From Acidobacteriota bacterium (GTDB taxonomy: Bacteria > Acidobacteriota > Thermoanaerobaculia > Thermoanaerobaculales > Thermoanaerobaculaceae): a DNA stretch of 64,000 nt. The position numbers and the translations under genes were made by a program. The stretch spans positions 48,430-112,429 of the forward strand of contig PKYI01000101.1 in NCBI GenBank assembly GCA_003133645.1, given 5' to 3'. Numbering within the stretch: position 1 is the stretch's first letter; each line of letters opens with the position of its first letter. Below, piece after piece: positions 55,929 through 64,000 of this stretch. A model generated the notes under the pieces. The model had not been told where the DNA came from. It ran no database searches and was given only the letters and a program-made list of their open reading frames with translations.

Positions 55929-57194
55929 ATGAAAGTCCTCGTCCTCAACTGTGGTTCCTCGTCGGTGAAGTTCCAGGTCATCGAAACCTCGCTCGAGATG
56001 ATCGAGGCCAACGCCGACCTCACTCTCGCCCGCGGCGCCGTGGAGAAGATCGGCCTGTCCGACTCCCGCCTGTCGCTCGACGTCCCCGATCGCAAGCCGC
56101 ACCAGGAGATCGCCGAGATCCTCGAGCACCGCGCCGCCATCGAGCGCGTCCTCAAGGTGCTCGTGAACCCCGAGCACGGCGTCCTCGGCAACGTCGCCGA
56201 GATCGAGGCGGTGGGCCACAGGGTGGTGCACGGCGGCGAGAAGTTCGCCTCCTCGGTCCTGGTGAACCCCGAGGTCGAGGCGATGATCGAGGAGTGCGTC
56301 GTCCTGGCGCCGCTCCACAACCCGCACAACCTGCGCGGCCTCACGGCGGCCCGCAGCCTGCTGCCGGGCGTACCGCACATCGCCGTCTTCGACACCGCGT
56401 TCCACCAGTCGATGCCGCCGAAGGCCTTTGTCTACGGTCTCCCATACGAGCTCTACACCCGCCAGGCGATCCGGCGCTACGGCTTCCACGGCACGTCGCA
56501 CCGCTTCGTGTCGATCCGCACCGCCAATCTGCTCCGCCGCCCGATCGAGGATCTCAGGATCGTCACCTGCCACCTCGGCAACGGCTGCTCGATGGCCGCC
56601 GTCGACCGCGGCCACTCGGTGGACACCTCGATGGGGTTCACGCCTCTCGAAGGCCTGCTCATGGGGACCCGCTGCGGCGACCTCGACGCGGCCATCGTGC
56701 CGTGGGTCCTGGCCATGGAGGAGGTCACGCTCGCGCAGCTCAACGCCATGCTCAACAAGCACTCCGGCCTGTATGGCGTCTCCGGCGTTTCTTCGGACAT
56801 GCGCGAGATCGAAGCGGCGTGCGCAACGGGGAACAAGCGCGCCTGCCTGGCGCTCGACATCTTCTGCTACCGGATCCGGAAGTACGTCGGGGCGTACGCG
56901 GCGGCCATGGGCGGCCTCGACGCCGTGACCTTCACCGGCGGCATCGGCGAGAACTCACCCCTCATCCGTGCGACCACGCTGGCGGGGATGGACTTCTTCG
57001 GGATCGAACTGGACGAGGACGCCAACCGCAATGCTCCGCGCGGCAAGGAGGTCCTCGTGTCGCGCCCCGGCACGCGCGTGGCCGTGGCGGTCATCCCGAC
57101 GAACGAGGAACGCGTCATCGCCCGCGACACCGTCCGCGTCCTCGGGGGCGTCATGCCGTCGTTCGCGGTCGCTGGCACCGACGCTCCCCGCTGA
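55929..57194 (+). CDS. ackA: Acetate kinase
   Basis: MKVLVLNCGSSSVKFQVIE; GHRVVHGGEKF; RRYGFHGTSHRFVS; TCHLGNGCSMAAV; TFTGGIGENS. Confidence 0.95.
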   Translation: MKVLVLNCGSSSVKFQVIETSLEMIEANADLTLARGAVEKIGLSDSRLSLDVPDRKPHQEIAEILEHRAAIERVLKVLVNPEHGVLGNVAEIEAVGHRVVHGGEKFASSVLVNPEVEAMIEECVVLAPLHNPHNLRGLTAARSLLPGVPHIAVFDTAFHQSMPPKAFVYGLPYELYTRQAIRRYGFHGTSHRFVSIRTANLLRRPIEDLRIVTCHLGNGCSMAAVDRGHSVDTSMGFTPLEGLLMGTRCGDLDAAIVPWVLAMEEVTLAQLNAMLNKHSGLYGVSGVSSDMREIEAACATGNKRACLALDIFCYRIRKYVGAYAAAMGGLDAVTFTGGIGENSPLIRATTLAGMDFFGIELDEDANRNAPRGKEVLVSRPGTRVAVAVIPTNEERVIARDTVRVLGGVMPSFAVAGTDAPR

Positions 57195-57397
57195 GCGGCC
57201 AACCTCCCCCACCCGCTCCAAGGACCCGCACTCGAGTCGCCCACGGCCGCTCGCCGCCACCACCGGGGATCGAACTCCACACTTCCACCGCCCGCTGTCT
57301 TCTCTTGCGCCGCGACCTGCCGCCGGATACCGCTGGCTCGCGCCTTCTCTTCACTGCGTGCGGCTGTTCTGTTTTGCCCCGCGGGCTAAGAACTCTC

Positions 57398-58252
57398 CTA
57401 CCGCCACTCCGGGCGCGCAAGGAATTCGCGCGCCGCCGCTCGCCCAGCGGCCACGGCTTCGTCCATCGCCTCGTAGTCGGCCCAGTGCAGGTGGTTGACC
57501 GCGGGCGCGATGACCGCGTCGGCCTCGGCCAGGATCCGCCGCCGCAGCTCCTGCCAGCCCATCGCCGCCACCCGGAACAATACCCTCGGGACCTGCTCGG
57601 CCCCGCGGTCCAGCGGCGGCAGCGCCTCGCTCACCTCGACCGCAACCACCGGACCGCCGAGGTCGCGAGCCGCGCCCACCGGGATTTCAGCGACCGCGCC
57701 GCCGTCCTGCAGCGGGCGGCCGGCCCAGAGAACGGGATGGGTCAGGCCCGGCATCGCGGAGCTGGCGGCGACCGCGAGCCGGAGAGGGCCGCGCGTCAGG
57801 CGCACCTCGGCGCCGGTAGCGCTGTCGGTCGCGACGACGGCGAACGGCCGCGGCAACGCCTCGATCGAAGTGTCAGGCAGGAGGAGCGCGATCCGGGCCG
57901 CGAGCTCGTTCGCCGTCACCGATGGCCCCCACGCCATCGCCTTGAGCAGCGTCGCGCCGTGCCGGAAACGGCCCCAGACGCGATGGCCACGCCCGCCCGC
58001 GGCTCCCCCGAGATCGGGAGGGTCATCGCCCCCCATCGCCGCCACGAACTTGCCCACGGCCCGGAGCGCAGGTTCCGCGCCGCTGAGGAGCCAGAGCGCT
58101 CCCATCATGGCGCCGGAACTCGTGCCCGCGATTCCCGACACCTCCACACCCGCGCGCTCGAACTCCGCGAGCACGCCCAGGTGCGCGATCCCTCGCACAC
58201 CCCCGCCGCCGAGGGCGAGCACTACCCCGCCGGCGAGGTCCAGCTCTCTCAT
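57398..58252 (-). CDS. Patatin-like phospholipase
   Basis: LALGGGGVRGIAHLGVLAEFE; GTSSGAMMGAL (GxSxG); LQDGGAVAEIP (catalytic DGG). Confidence 0.92.
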   Translation of the reverse strand: MRELDLAGGVVLALGGGGVRGIAHLGVLAEFERAGVEVSGIAGTSSGAMMGALWLLSGAEPALRAVGKFVAAMGGDDPPDLGGAAGGRGHRVWGRFRHGATLLKAMAWGPSVTANELAARIALLLPDTSIEALPRPFAVVATDSATGAEVRLTRGPLRLAVAASSAMPGLTHPVLWAGRPLQDGGAVAEIPVGAARDLGGPVVAVEVSEALPPLDRGAEQVPRVLFRVAAMGWQELRRRILAEADAVIAPAVNHLHWADYEAMDEAVAAGRAAAREFLARPEWR

Positions 58253-59127
58253 ATTCGCGCCGGTTCCCGCGGCTGCACCCGGTCCTTGTTGAGGACGATC
58301 GCCTCGAGGACGCCCTCCGCTACCCGTTGGGTCTTATCGGAGATGTGTTCGAGGTCGTCGGTGACGCCGCGGGGGTCGACATCGCCGATCTTGTCGCCCG
58401 TCTCCACCGGCACCCCGTCGCGCAACAGCCCGCGGATCACGCCGGAGATGCGCGCCACCACCGGGTACTCCGAGTCCACCGGCACGCCGCGGTAAAGGTC
58501 CTCTCGGGTCAGGAGCAGGACGACGACGCCGATCTTCTCGCCGCGTTCGATGCGGTTGCCGATGTCGTGGTTGGTCCGGAAGATTCCCGGCCGCTGCGCC
58601 TTGATCACGCGTTCCCGGGTGAAGCCCATGATCTCCGCCGGAGGCTCCGGCGCCAGCGACTGCCCCCCCAGGAGCACACGGCCGAGTTGCGGGCCGCGCA
58701 CCGTTTCGACCACGGCGTGGCAATCCCTGCCCGCTTGGTAGCCCGGCCCGAGGGCGATCACGAGTGGCGCGAGCTCACGGGAGAGACCCCAGTTGGCGCG
58801 CAGCATCGCCGCGTCGACGAAGATGTCGGGCGGCCAGGCGGCGAGCACCTCGGGGAGAGGCTGGGTCGTGATCGCCAGGTCGCCGAGCTCGTGCACGAGG
58901 TCGACCTCGGAGAGCAGCATCACGAAACGGGCGGTCACGCCGTCCACCGTCTTGCCGTGGTTGAACACCGCTTCGGAGAAGCAGACGTGGCGCCGCACGG
59001 CCTTCGGAAACGCACGCTCGACCATGAGGACACGGCCAAACCCCTGCCGCGCCAGGTGCGCCGCCACGCCGCTGCCCAACTCCCCGGCGCCCCGAACCAG
59101 CACGCGAGCCTGATGCAACAACTCCAC
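58249..59127 (-). CDS. yqeB: YqeB-family protein, selenium-dependent molybdenum hydroxylase system (EF2563 family)
   Basis: VRGAGELGSGVAAHLARQGF; RRHVCFSEAVFNHGKTVDGVTARFV; IALGPGYQAGRDCHAVVETVRGPQLGRVL; KIGDVDPR..ISDKTQRVAEGVLEAIV. Confidence 0.87.
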   Translation of the reverse strand: MELLHQARVLVRGAGELGSGVAAHLARQGFGRVLMVERAFPKAVRRHVCFSEAVFNHGKTVDGVTARFVMLLSEVDLVHELGDLAITTQPLPEVLAAWPPDIFVDAAMLRANWGLSRELAPLVIALGPGYQAGRDCHAVVETVRGPQLGRVLLGGQSLAPEPPAEIMGFTRERVIKAQRPGIFRTNHDIGNRIERGEKIGVVVLLLTREDLYRGVPVDSEYPVVARISGVIRGLLRDGVPVETGDKIGDVDPRGVTDDLEHISDKTQRVAEGVLEAIVLNKDRVQPREPARI

Positions 59128-59513
59128 TAGCGTGCCGCCACAGCTTCGACCTCGACCTGGGCGCCGCGCGGCAATGCGGCCACCCCGATCACCGCGCGCG
59201 CAGGCCTGTGCGAGCCGAAGAACTCCGCGTAGATCTCGTTGAACTCGCTGAAACGGGCCAGGTCGGTCAGGTAGACTGTCACCTTCGCCACCGCCGTCCG
59301 GTCGCATCCGGCCGCCGTCAGCACCGCGTCGAGGTTGGCCAGGGCCCGGGCCGCCTGTCCGGCAAAGCCGCCGCCCACCAGCTCGCCGCTGGCCGGGTCG
59401 AGCGGGATCTGGCCCGACAGGAACACCCATCCCCCGACCGCGAGCGCCTGACTGTACGGGCCGATCGCCTTGGGCGCCGCGTCCGTATGAACGATCTCCG
59501 CTCCGACCCTCAT
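59127..59513 (-). CDS. RidA family (YjgF/UK114) deaminase
   Basis: AIGPYSQALAVGGWVFLSGQIPLDP; RPARAVIGVAALPRGAQVEVEAVA. Confidence 0.94.
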   Translation of the reverse strand: MRVGAEIVHTDAAPKAIGPYSQALAVGGWVFLSGQIPLDPASGELVGGGFAGQAARALANLDAVLTAAGCDRTAVAKVTVYLTDLARFSEFNEIYAEFFGSHRPARAVIGVAALPRGAQVEVEAVAAR

Positions 59514-60043
59514 GGTGTCGCCTCCCCGTCCGGAACGAACTCCCGAATCTCCGGAAGGTTACGGAAGCGCTCGGCAAAGTCAAGGCCGAAGCCGACCACG
59601 AACCGGTCCTCGATCTCGAAGCCGACGAAATCGAGCCTCACCTGGACCTTGCGGCGCGACGGTTTGGAGAGCAGCGCGACGACCTGCACGGAGCGGGGGT
59701 GCCGCGCCTGCAGGAGCGCCACCACGTCGGCGAGGGTCAAACCGGTGTCGACGATGTCCTCGACGACGTAGATGTCCTTGCCGGCGATGTCCACCGTCAC
59801 GTCCTTGATCAGGGTGACGGTGCCGGAGGACTCGGTCGTGGCGCCGTACGACGAGGCCTGGATGAAGTCCACGACCACCGGATGCCTGATGCGCTGCGTG
59901 AGCGCCGTGAAGAAGTACACTGCTCCTTTGAGGACGCAGATGAAGACTGGCTCCCGTCCCTCCAGGTCGGCGTCGATCTCGCGGGCGAGGACTGCCACTG
60001 CCCGTTGGATCTCGTCGTGCGTGATCACCGTCTCACCCAGCAC
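59510..60043 (-). CDS. hpt: Hypoxanthine phosphoribosyltransferase
   Basis: FICVLKGAVYFFTAL; VYVVEDIVDTGLTL PRPP motif; DFVGFEIEDRFVVGFGLDFAERFRNLP; GTG start after GGGGAGG SD. Confidence 0.93.
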   Translation of the reverse strand: MLGETVITHDEIQRAVAVLAREIDADLEGREPVFICVLKGAVYFFTALTQRIRHPVVVDFIQASSYGATTESSGTVTLIKDVTVDIAGKDIYVVEDIVDTGLTLADVVALLQARHPRSVQVVALLSKPSRRKVQVRLDFVGFEIEDRFVVGFGLDFAERFRNLPEIREFVPDGEATP

Positions 60044-60106
60044 CGGCCACCTCCCCTTTCCCTTCGTCCCCGTCCCTGGTGTAAACTCGCGATCGGAAGT
60101 CTCAAA

Positions 60107-61687
60107 ATGAGCGAATTCGGCCTGCACGAACTGAACCAGCGTTACGTCCGGTTGACTGACCGTTGTCGGTCGCAGTGGACGTTCTACCAGTATCTGCAGG
60201 GTCTCTTCAAGCACCTCTTCAACTCGCCCTGCCCGATCGAAATCGATTTCCCGTCTCTGTTCAACGAGTTCCGCCAGCTCGGCTCGGAACTCGGCCACCC
60301 CGAACCGGGCCGTACCGACAAGACGATGACGCACCTCGGCGTCAGGCTCGACACCCAAGGCCGCAACCTCCTCAAAGTCGACGAGCAGATCGAGCCCTCA
60401 CTCCTGCGCCGGTTCTTCGACCGGCTGCGCAATCAGGACGAGAAGGTCCTGCTGGCGATCATCAAATTCTACCTCGACGGGAGTCACGGCGGCGAGGACA
60501 CCCTCGACAAGCTGGACATCCTGTTCACGCGCCTCGCCGAGATCCCACGCGGGGACAACGGCAGCCTCGTGCGCGAGCGCCACGAGATCCAGAGGCTCGT
60601 CCAGCCGCTCCTCCAGCTGCTGCCGCCGAGCCAGGCCTCCGAGCAGGAACTCGAGGTCCTCGTCCACGCCCTCGCGGACCTCAAGAGCGAGGTCCTGGTT
60701 TGCCGCACCTTCACCGAGCTCGCCGGGGGCGGGGCGCTCGACCGCTTCCGCACCCTCAAGCGGCGTCTCGGCGAGACGATGCTGCACCCGCAGCTCCTGC
60801 CGGTTCTGCTGGAGACCACCGTTGCGATCAAGAACCGCTTCCGCGAACTCTGGGAGGACGAGGAAGCCGCGCTGCTCGCCGACACCAACAAGGTGCGGGA
60901 GCTGGAGAAGCAGCTCTCCGGCCACCCCGAGATCGCGACGCCCGACGTGCGCGAGATGCTCGAGGTCTTTGCCTCCGCACAGCAGCGCTTCGACCACGGC
61001 AAGCAGACCGAGAACCTCCGCCGCGACGACGCCCTCAAGCTCAGGATGGCGCTCAACCGGATCCTCGAGCAGTTCGACGTCACCCAGTTCGGTGGGATCT
61101 TCCCCGCCCCGATCGAGGCCGCGACCGCGCCGGCCTCCGCCGGGGACCCCGATCCCGCGGCCGCCGCGGGCGAGGTCCCGGTTTCTCCATTCCAGGCGGA
61201 CGGGTTGCTGCAGGAGTACGTGAGCAAGATCCTCTTTGCGCTCGAACTGGTGGGGGACGACCGTCCCGCCGCTGAAACGGTGACTGCCAAGGAGCTCGCG
61301 TCCCTCAGGCTCGAGGCGTGCGAGGTCGAGGCGTGCCGGAGGCTCCTCGACGGACAGCCGCCCTCCGCCTCGATCGGGTACGAGCGAGCGCGCCTGCTCG
61401 TGCAGGCGGCCGCGCTGCGGATCCGCATGGACGAGGAGGCGCGCGAGATCGACCGGTTGCACCGCAGGGGCTCCGACCACCTCGCCGAGACGCTCGAACG
61501 CGGCTCGCAATCGCTCCAGCGCGCCTCGGAGATCGACCGCCGCTTCGCCTGGCTGGTGGACGACGCGCTCTACCGCGGCGACACCAATCAGCTCGAGCAG
61601 CTCTACCGCTGCCGTTTCCGCCTGCTGCGCGCCTACTCGGGGCTGTGGCTCATCCACAACGAGCGTGGTGGAATCTCGCCCTTCTGA
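60107..61687 (+). CDS. Large alpha-helical hypothetical protein
   Basis: 527-aa ORF; upstream TAAACT box and GGAAG; predicted mostly helical; no recognised domain. Confidence 0.65.
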   Translation: MSEFGLHELNQRYVRLTDRCRSQWTFYQYLQGLFKHLFNSPCPIEIDFPSLFNEFRQLGSELGHPEPGRTDKTMTHLGVRLDTQGRNLLKVDEQIEPSLLRRFFDRLRNQDEKVLLAIIKFYLDGSHGGEDTLDKLDILFTRLAEIPRGDNGSLVRERHEIQRLVQPLLQLLPPSQASEQELEVLVHALADLKSEVLVCRTFTELAGGGALDRFRTLKRRLGETMLHPQLLPVLLETTVAIKNRFRELWEDEEAALLADTNKVRELEKQLSGHPEIATPDVREMLEVFASAQQRFDHGKQTENLRRDDALKLRMALNRILEQFDVTQFGGIFPAPIEAATAPASAGDPDPAAAAGEVPVSPFQADGLLQEYVSKILFALELVGDDRPAAETVTAKELASLRLEACEVEACRRLLDGQPPSASIGYERARLLVQAAALRIRMDEEAREIDRLHRRGSDHLAETLERGSQSLQRASEIDRRFAWLVDDALYRGDTNQLEQLYRCRFRLLRAYSGLWLIHNERGGISPF

Positions 61688-62519
61688 GCCCGTCCGCCTG
61701 CGCCTCCGGCTGGGCGAGACGATATTCGCTCTCGACAGCGAGAAGGTCGTCATCGGCCGCAGTCGCTCGTGCGACATCCGTCTGCGGGAGGACACGGTCT
61801 CGCGGCTGCACGCGGCGTTCGTCCTCCGGGACGGCGCGCTGGTGCTCGAGGACCTCGGGTCCTCCAACGGCACCTACCTCAACGGCGAGCGCGTGTTGAC
61901 GCCGTGCGTCGTCGCAGCCGGCGACGCCGTCCGCTTCGGCTCCCTGCGCGGCAGCATCGAACCAGCCGACGCGCCGCCGCCGCGGTCCCAGACCGGAGAG
62001 GACGGTAGCGGGGACCGCTTTACCTCCGGCCTGACCGACGCCAGGCCGGCCGGATTCGGCTGGCGGGTGCTGGCGGTCGGGGCCGATGCCGTCCTTCTCG
62101 CTCTCGGGTCCCTCGTGCCGTTCGCGCCGCTGCTCGCGACCTTGGCCGTGGAGCGCTACCTGCTCCCGGCGGACACCCTGCCGACGAGCCTGGAGGCCAA
62201 GTCCGTATTGGCCGGGGCGTGCGGCGCGCTGTGGCTCGTGTATGTCTTCTACTTCGTCGTGCACGGCTGGGCGCGGCGCGGCGGCACGCTCGGAATGAGG
62301 CTCTGCGGGCTTCGCCTGCTCGACTGGCGCCAGCGCCTTCCGATCGGCTACGGCCGGGCGCTCCTCCGGCTGGCAGCGGGCCTCGTGACGGTCCTCACAC
62401 TCGGGCTCGGGTTCCTCCTCGTGCTGTTCCGCAGGGACCGCAAGAGCCTGCATGACCTCCTGGCGGGCACTATGGTCGTCCGGCGCCGGCCGTTTGGCGG
62501 GGCGGGCCCGCCCGCGTAG
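61665..62519 (+). CDS. FHA domain + RDD transmembrane domain fusion protein
   Basis: FHA VVIGRSRSCDIRLREDTVSRLHAAFVL...DLGSSNGTYLNG; RDD GTLGMRLCGLRLLDWRQRLPIGYGRALLR...RDRKSLHDLLAGTMVV. Confidence 0.88.
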   Translation: MVESRPSEPVRLRLRLGETIFALDSEKVVIGRSRSCDIRLREDTVSRLHAAFVLRDGALVLEDLGSSNGTYLNGERVLTPCVVAAGDAVRFGSLRGSIEPADAPPPRSQTGEDGSGDRFTSGLTDARPAGFGWRVLAVGADAVLLALGSLVPFAPLLATLAVERYLLPADTLPTSLEAKSVLAGACGALWLVYVFYFVVHGWARRGGTLGMRLCGLRLLDWRQRLPIGYGRALLRLAAGLVTVLTLGLGFLLVLFRRDRKSLHDLLAGTMVVRRRPFGGAGPPA

Positions 62520-62529
62520 AATCCTCCCC

Positions 62530-63201
62530 ATGAACGAAATCGCGCAGGCGTTTGCCGCCACCGGCCCGGTGGCCAAGTCGGTGCTCGCCGTCCTGGCCGT
62601 GTTTTCGCTGTTCTCGTGGACCCTGATGTTGCTCAAGCTCGTTCAGCTCCGGCGCGCGGACGCCGAGAACCGCTCGTTCATCCAGGAGTTCCGTCGCGCC
62701 ACCCGTCTCGCCGACGTCCAGACCGCGGCCAACAAGAGCCCGGGGGCACCGCTCGCGGGCGTGTTCCGCTCCGGCTACCTCGAGCTCGAGGCCCAGGTCC
62801 GCGTGATGGAACACGCCGGCCAGACCTCCGGCCAGATCAAGAGCTTGGCCGCGGTGGAGCGCGCGCTGCAGCGGGCGATCGGCGTCGAGGGGGCGAAGCT
62901 CTTGCGTTACCTCCCCTTCCTGGCGACGACCGCGTCGGCGACACCGTTCATCGGGCTGTTCGGAACGGTGTGGGGGATCATGACGACGTTCCACGCCATC
63001 GCCGCCTCGGGCTCCACCTCGATCGTGACGGTGGCGCCGGGGATTGCCGAGTCCCTCGTCAATACCGCCGCCGGCCTCGCCGCGGCGATCCCTGCGGTCA
63101 TTGCGTACAACGCCTTCCTGGGGGCGTTGCGGCGGCAACGCGGACTGATGGAGGACTTCCTGCTCGAGTTCCTCAACCTCACCGAGCGGACGTTTACGTA
63201 G
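62530..63201 (+). CDS. tolQ: MotA/TolQ/ExbB proton channel family
   Basis: LATTASATPFIGLFGTVWGIMTTFHAIA...VAPGIAESLVNTAAGLAAAIPAVIAYN. Confidence 0.92.
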   Translation: MNEIAQAFAATGPVAKSVLAVLAVFSLFSWTLMLLKLVQLRRADAENRSFIQEFRRATRLADVQTAANKSPGAPLAGVFRSGYLELEAQVRVMEHAGQTSGQIKSLAAVERALQRAIGVEGAKLLRYLPFLATTASATPFIGLFGTVWGIMTTFHAIAASGSTSIVTVAPGIAESLVNTAAGLAAAIPAVIAYNAFLGALRRQRGLMEDFLLEFLNLTERTFT

Positions 63202-63236
63202 ACCGCCTGCAGGCGGCGGAGCCGAGAGGGGGGCAA

Positions 63237-63653
63237 ATGGCGTTCAAGAGCTCATCCGAGGAGTTCGAGACCATGGCGGAGATCAACATCACGCCGCTCG
63301 TCGACGTGATGTTGGTCCTGCTCATCATCTTCATCGTGACCGCGCCGATGCTGGTCCAGGGCCTGCAAGTCCAGCTCCCCCGCGAGGCGGCGAGCCCCCT
63401 CGCGCACAAGGGCGCCGAGCCGATCGTCCTCACCCTCACCCGCGACCAACTCGTGCTGGTCGGAGACCAGCCGGTGCACCGCAATCTCCTCGCCGCCAAA
63501 CTCGGCCCGCTGCTGGCCGGCGGCCCGCGCCCCGTCTACCTCAAGGGCGACCAACGCCTCCCCTATGGCTTCGTCGTCGACGTCCTGGCGACCCTGAACC
63601 GAATGGGCGTCGAGGAGATCGGGATGGTCACCGTCCCCCCCGAGAAGCGATGA
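63237..63653 (+). CDS. ExbD/TolR family
   Basis: MAEINITPLVDVMLVLLIIFIVTAPMLVQGLQVQLP. Confidence 0.93.
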   Translation: MAFKSSSEEFETMAEINITPLVDVMLVLLIIFIVTAPMLVQGLQVQLPREAASPLAHKGAEPIVLTLTRDQLVLVGDQPVHRNLLAAKLGPLLAGGPRPVYLKGDQRLPYGFVVDVLATLNRMGVEEIGMVTVPPEKR

Positions 63654-64000
63654 ACGACCCGGTTTCCAGCGAGCTCGAGCAACGCGCCCGCCTCGACCTG
63701 CCCTGGCGCTGGGCCGTCGCCGGGGCCGTCGGCATCCACCTCGCCGTGGCCGGGATCCTGCTCCTCTCCCCCACGCACCACCGCCGCGCCCTCACGCTCC
63801 CCAGCGTCCAGGTGCGCATCATGGCCGCCCCGCTCCCGGGCCCCGTCGCTCGCGGCGGGACACCGCCCACCCGCGCCGCCGCCCCCGCGAAGCCCCAGGC
63901 CCCGGCGCGCCCGGCGAAGACCAGGCCCGCCAGGCCTGCGGAACCGGTCCCCCGGCACGTCGTGCCCAATGCCGGGCCGGGACGGGCGCGCGGTGCGCCG
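63650..64000 (+). CDS. TonB/TolA-like protein, N-terminal part (truncated by window end)
   Basis: Single N-terminal TM helix followed by a Pro/Ala/Lys/Arg-rich linker, downstream of tolQ-exbD. Confidence 0.7.
   Translation, partial: MNDPVSSELEQRARLDLPWRWAVAGAVGIHLAVAGILLLSPTHHRRALTLPSVQVRIMAAPLPGPVARGGTPPTRAAAPAKPQAPARPAKTRPARPAEPVPRHVVPNAGPGRARGAP

Noticed and set aside
57262-57280. ggggatcgaactcc resembling a reverse-complement tRNA T-loop
   Set aside because: Flanking bases do not form a T-stem, and no acceptor, anticodon or D arms were found.
55553-58495. 980-aa plus-strand ORF across hbd, ackA and patatin genes
   Set aside because: Overlaps three confidently assigned genes in another frame; Arg/Pro-rich composition.
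1-64000. CRISPR arrays, IS elements, prophage, toxin-antitoxin or defence islands
   Set aside because: No regularly spaced direct repeats, transposase/integrase motifs, restriction or Cas motifs seen in the ORF set.

Overview
This is a dense, high-GC bacterial chromosomal segment. I infer Acidobacteriota or a similar phylum from the VWFA-related protein and overall gene content. It holds about 60 protein genes and no rRNA, CRISPR array, transposase or convincing tRNA. Most genes are housekeeping or metabolic: aspA, the pruA-pxpBC-MFS-pxpA glutamate/5-oxoproline cluster, mnmA, dnaB-mlaEFD-radA, nadA, pepP, a long overlapping minus-strand train (alr-larB-aroB-valS-birA-coaX-rlmD-comEC-miaA-hfq-lipoprotein-crp-pgsA), tpx, an OPT transporter, OmpA/VWA/TlpA envelope genes, hbd-ackA, an hpt-ridA-yqeB-patatin operon and the start of a tolQ-exbD-tonB locus. 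A glycosyltransferase/methyltransferase patch at about 9.0-14.9 kb looks accessory. The main non-routine observations are: (1) a recurrent TANNNT-N6-8-start-codon arrangement without Shine-Dalgarno at about ten genes, suggesting widespread leaderless transcription; (2) an adjacent HEAT-repeat / HD-phosphohydrolase pair sharing an N-terminal module; (3) a G10 tract inside a glycosyltransferase gene; (4) an orphan selenium-dependent molybdenum-hydroxylase maturation gene (yqeB) in an operon with hpt and ridA; (5) a pseudo-receiver + DUF4388 + DegV fusion; (6) an MCE protein with a possible beta-barrel extension. All calls come from reading sequence only; no database search was run.
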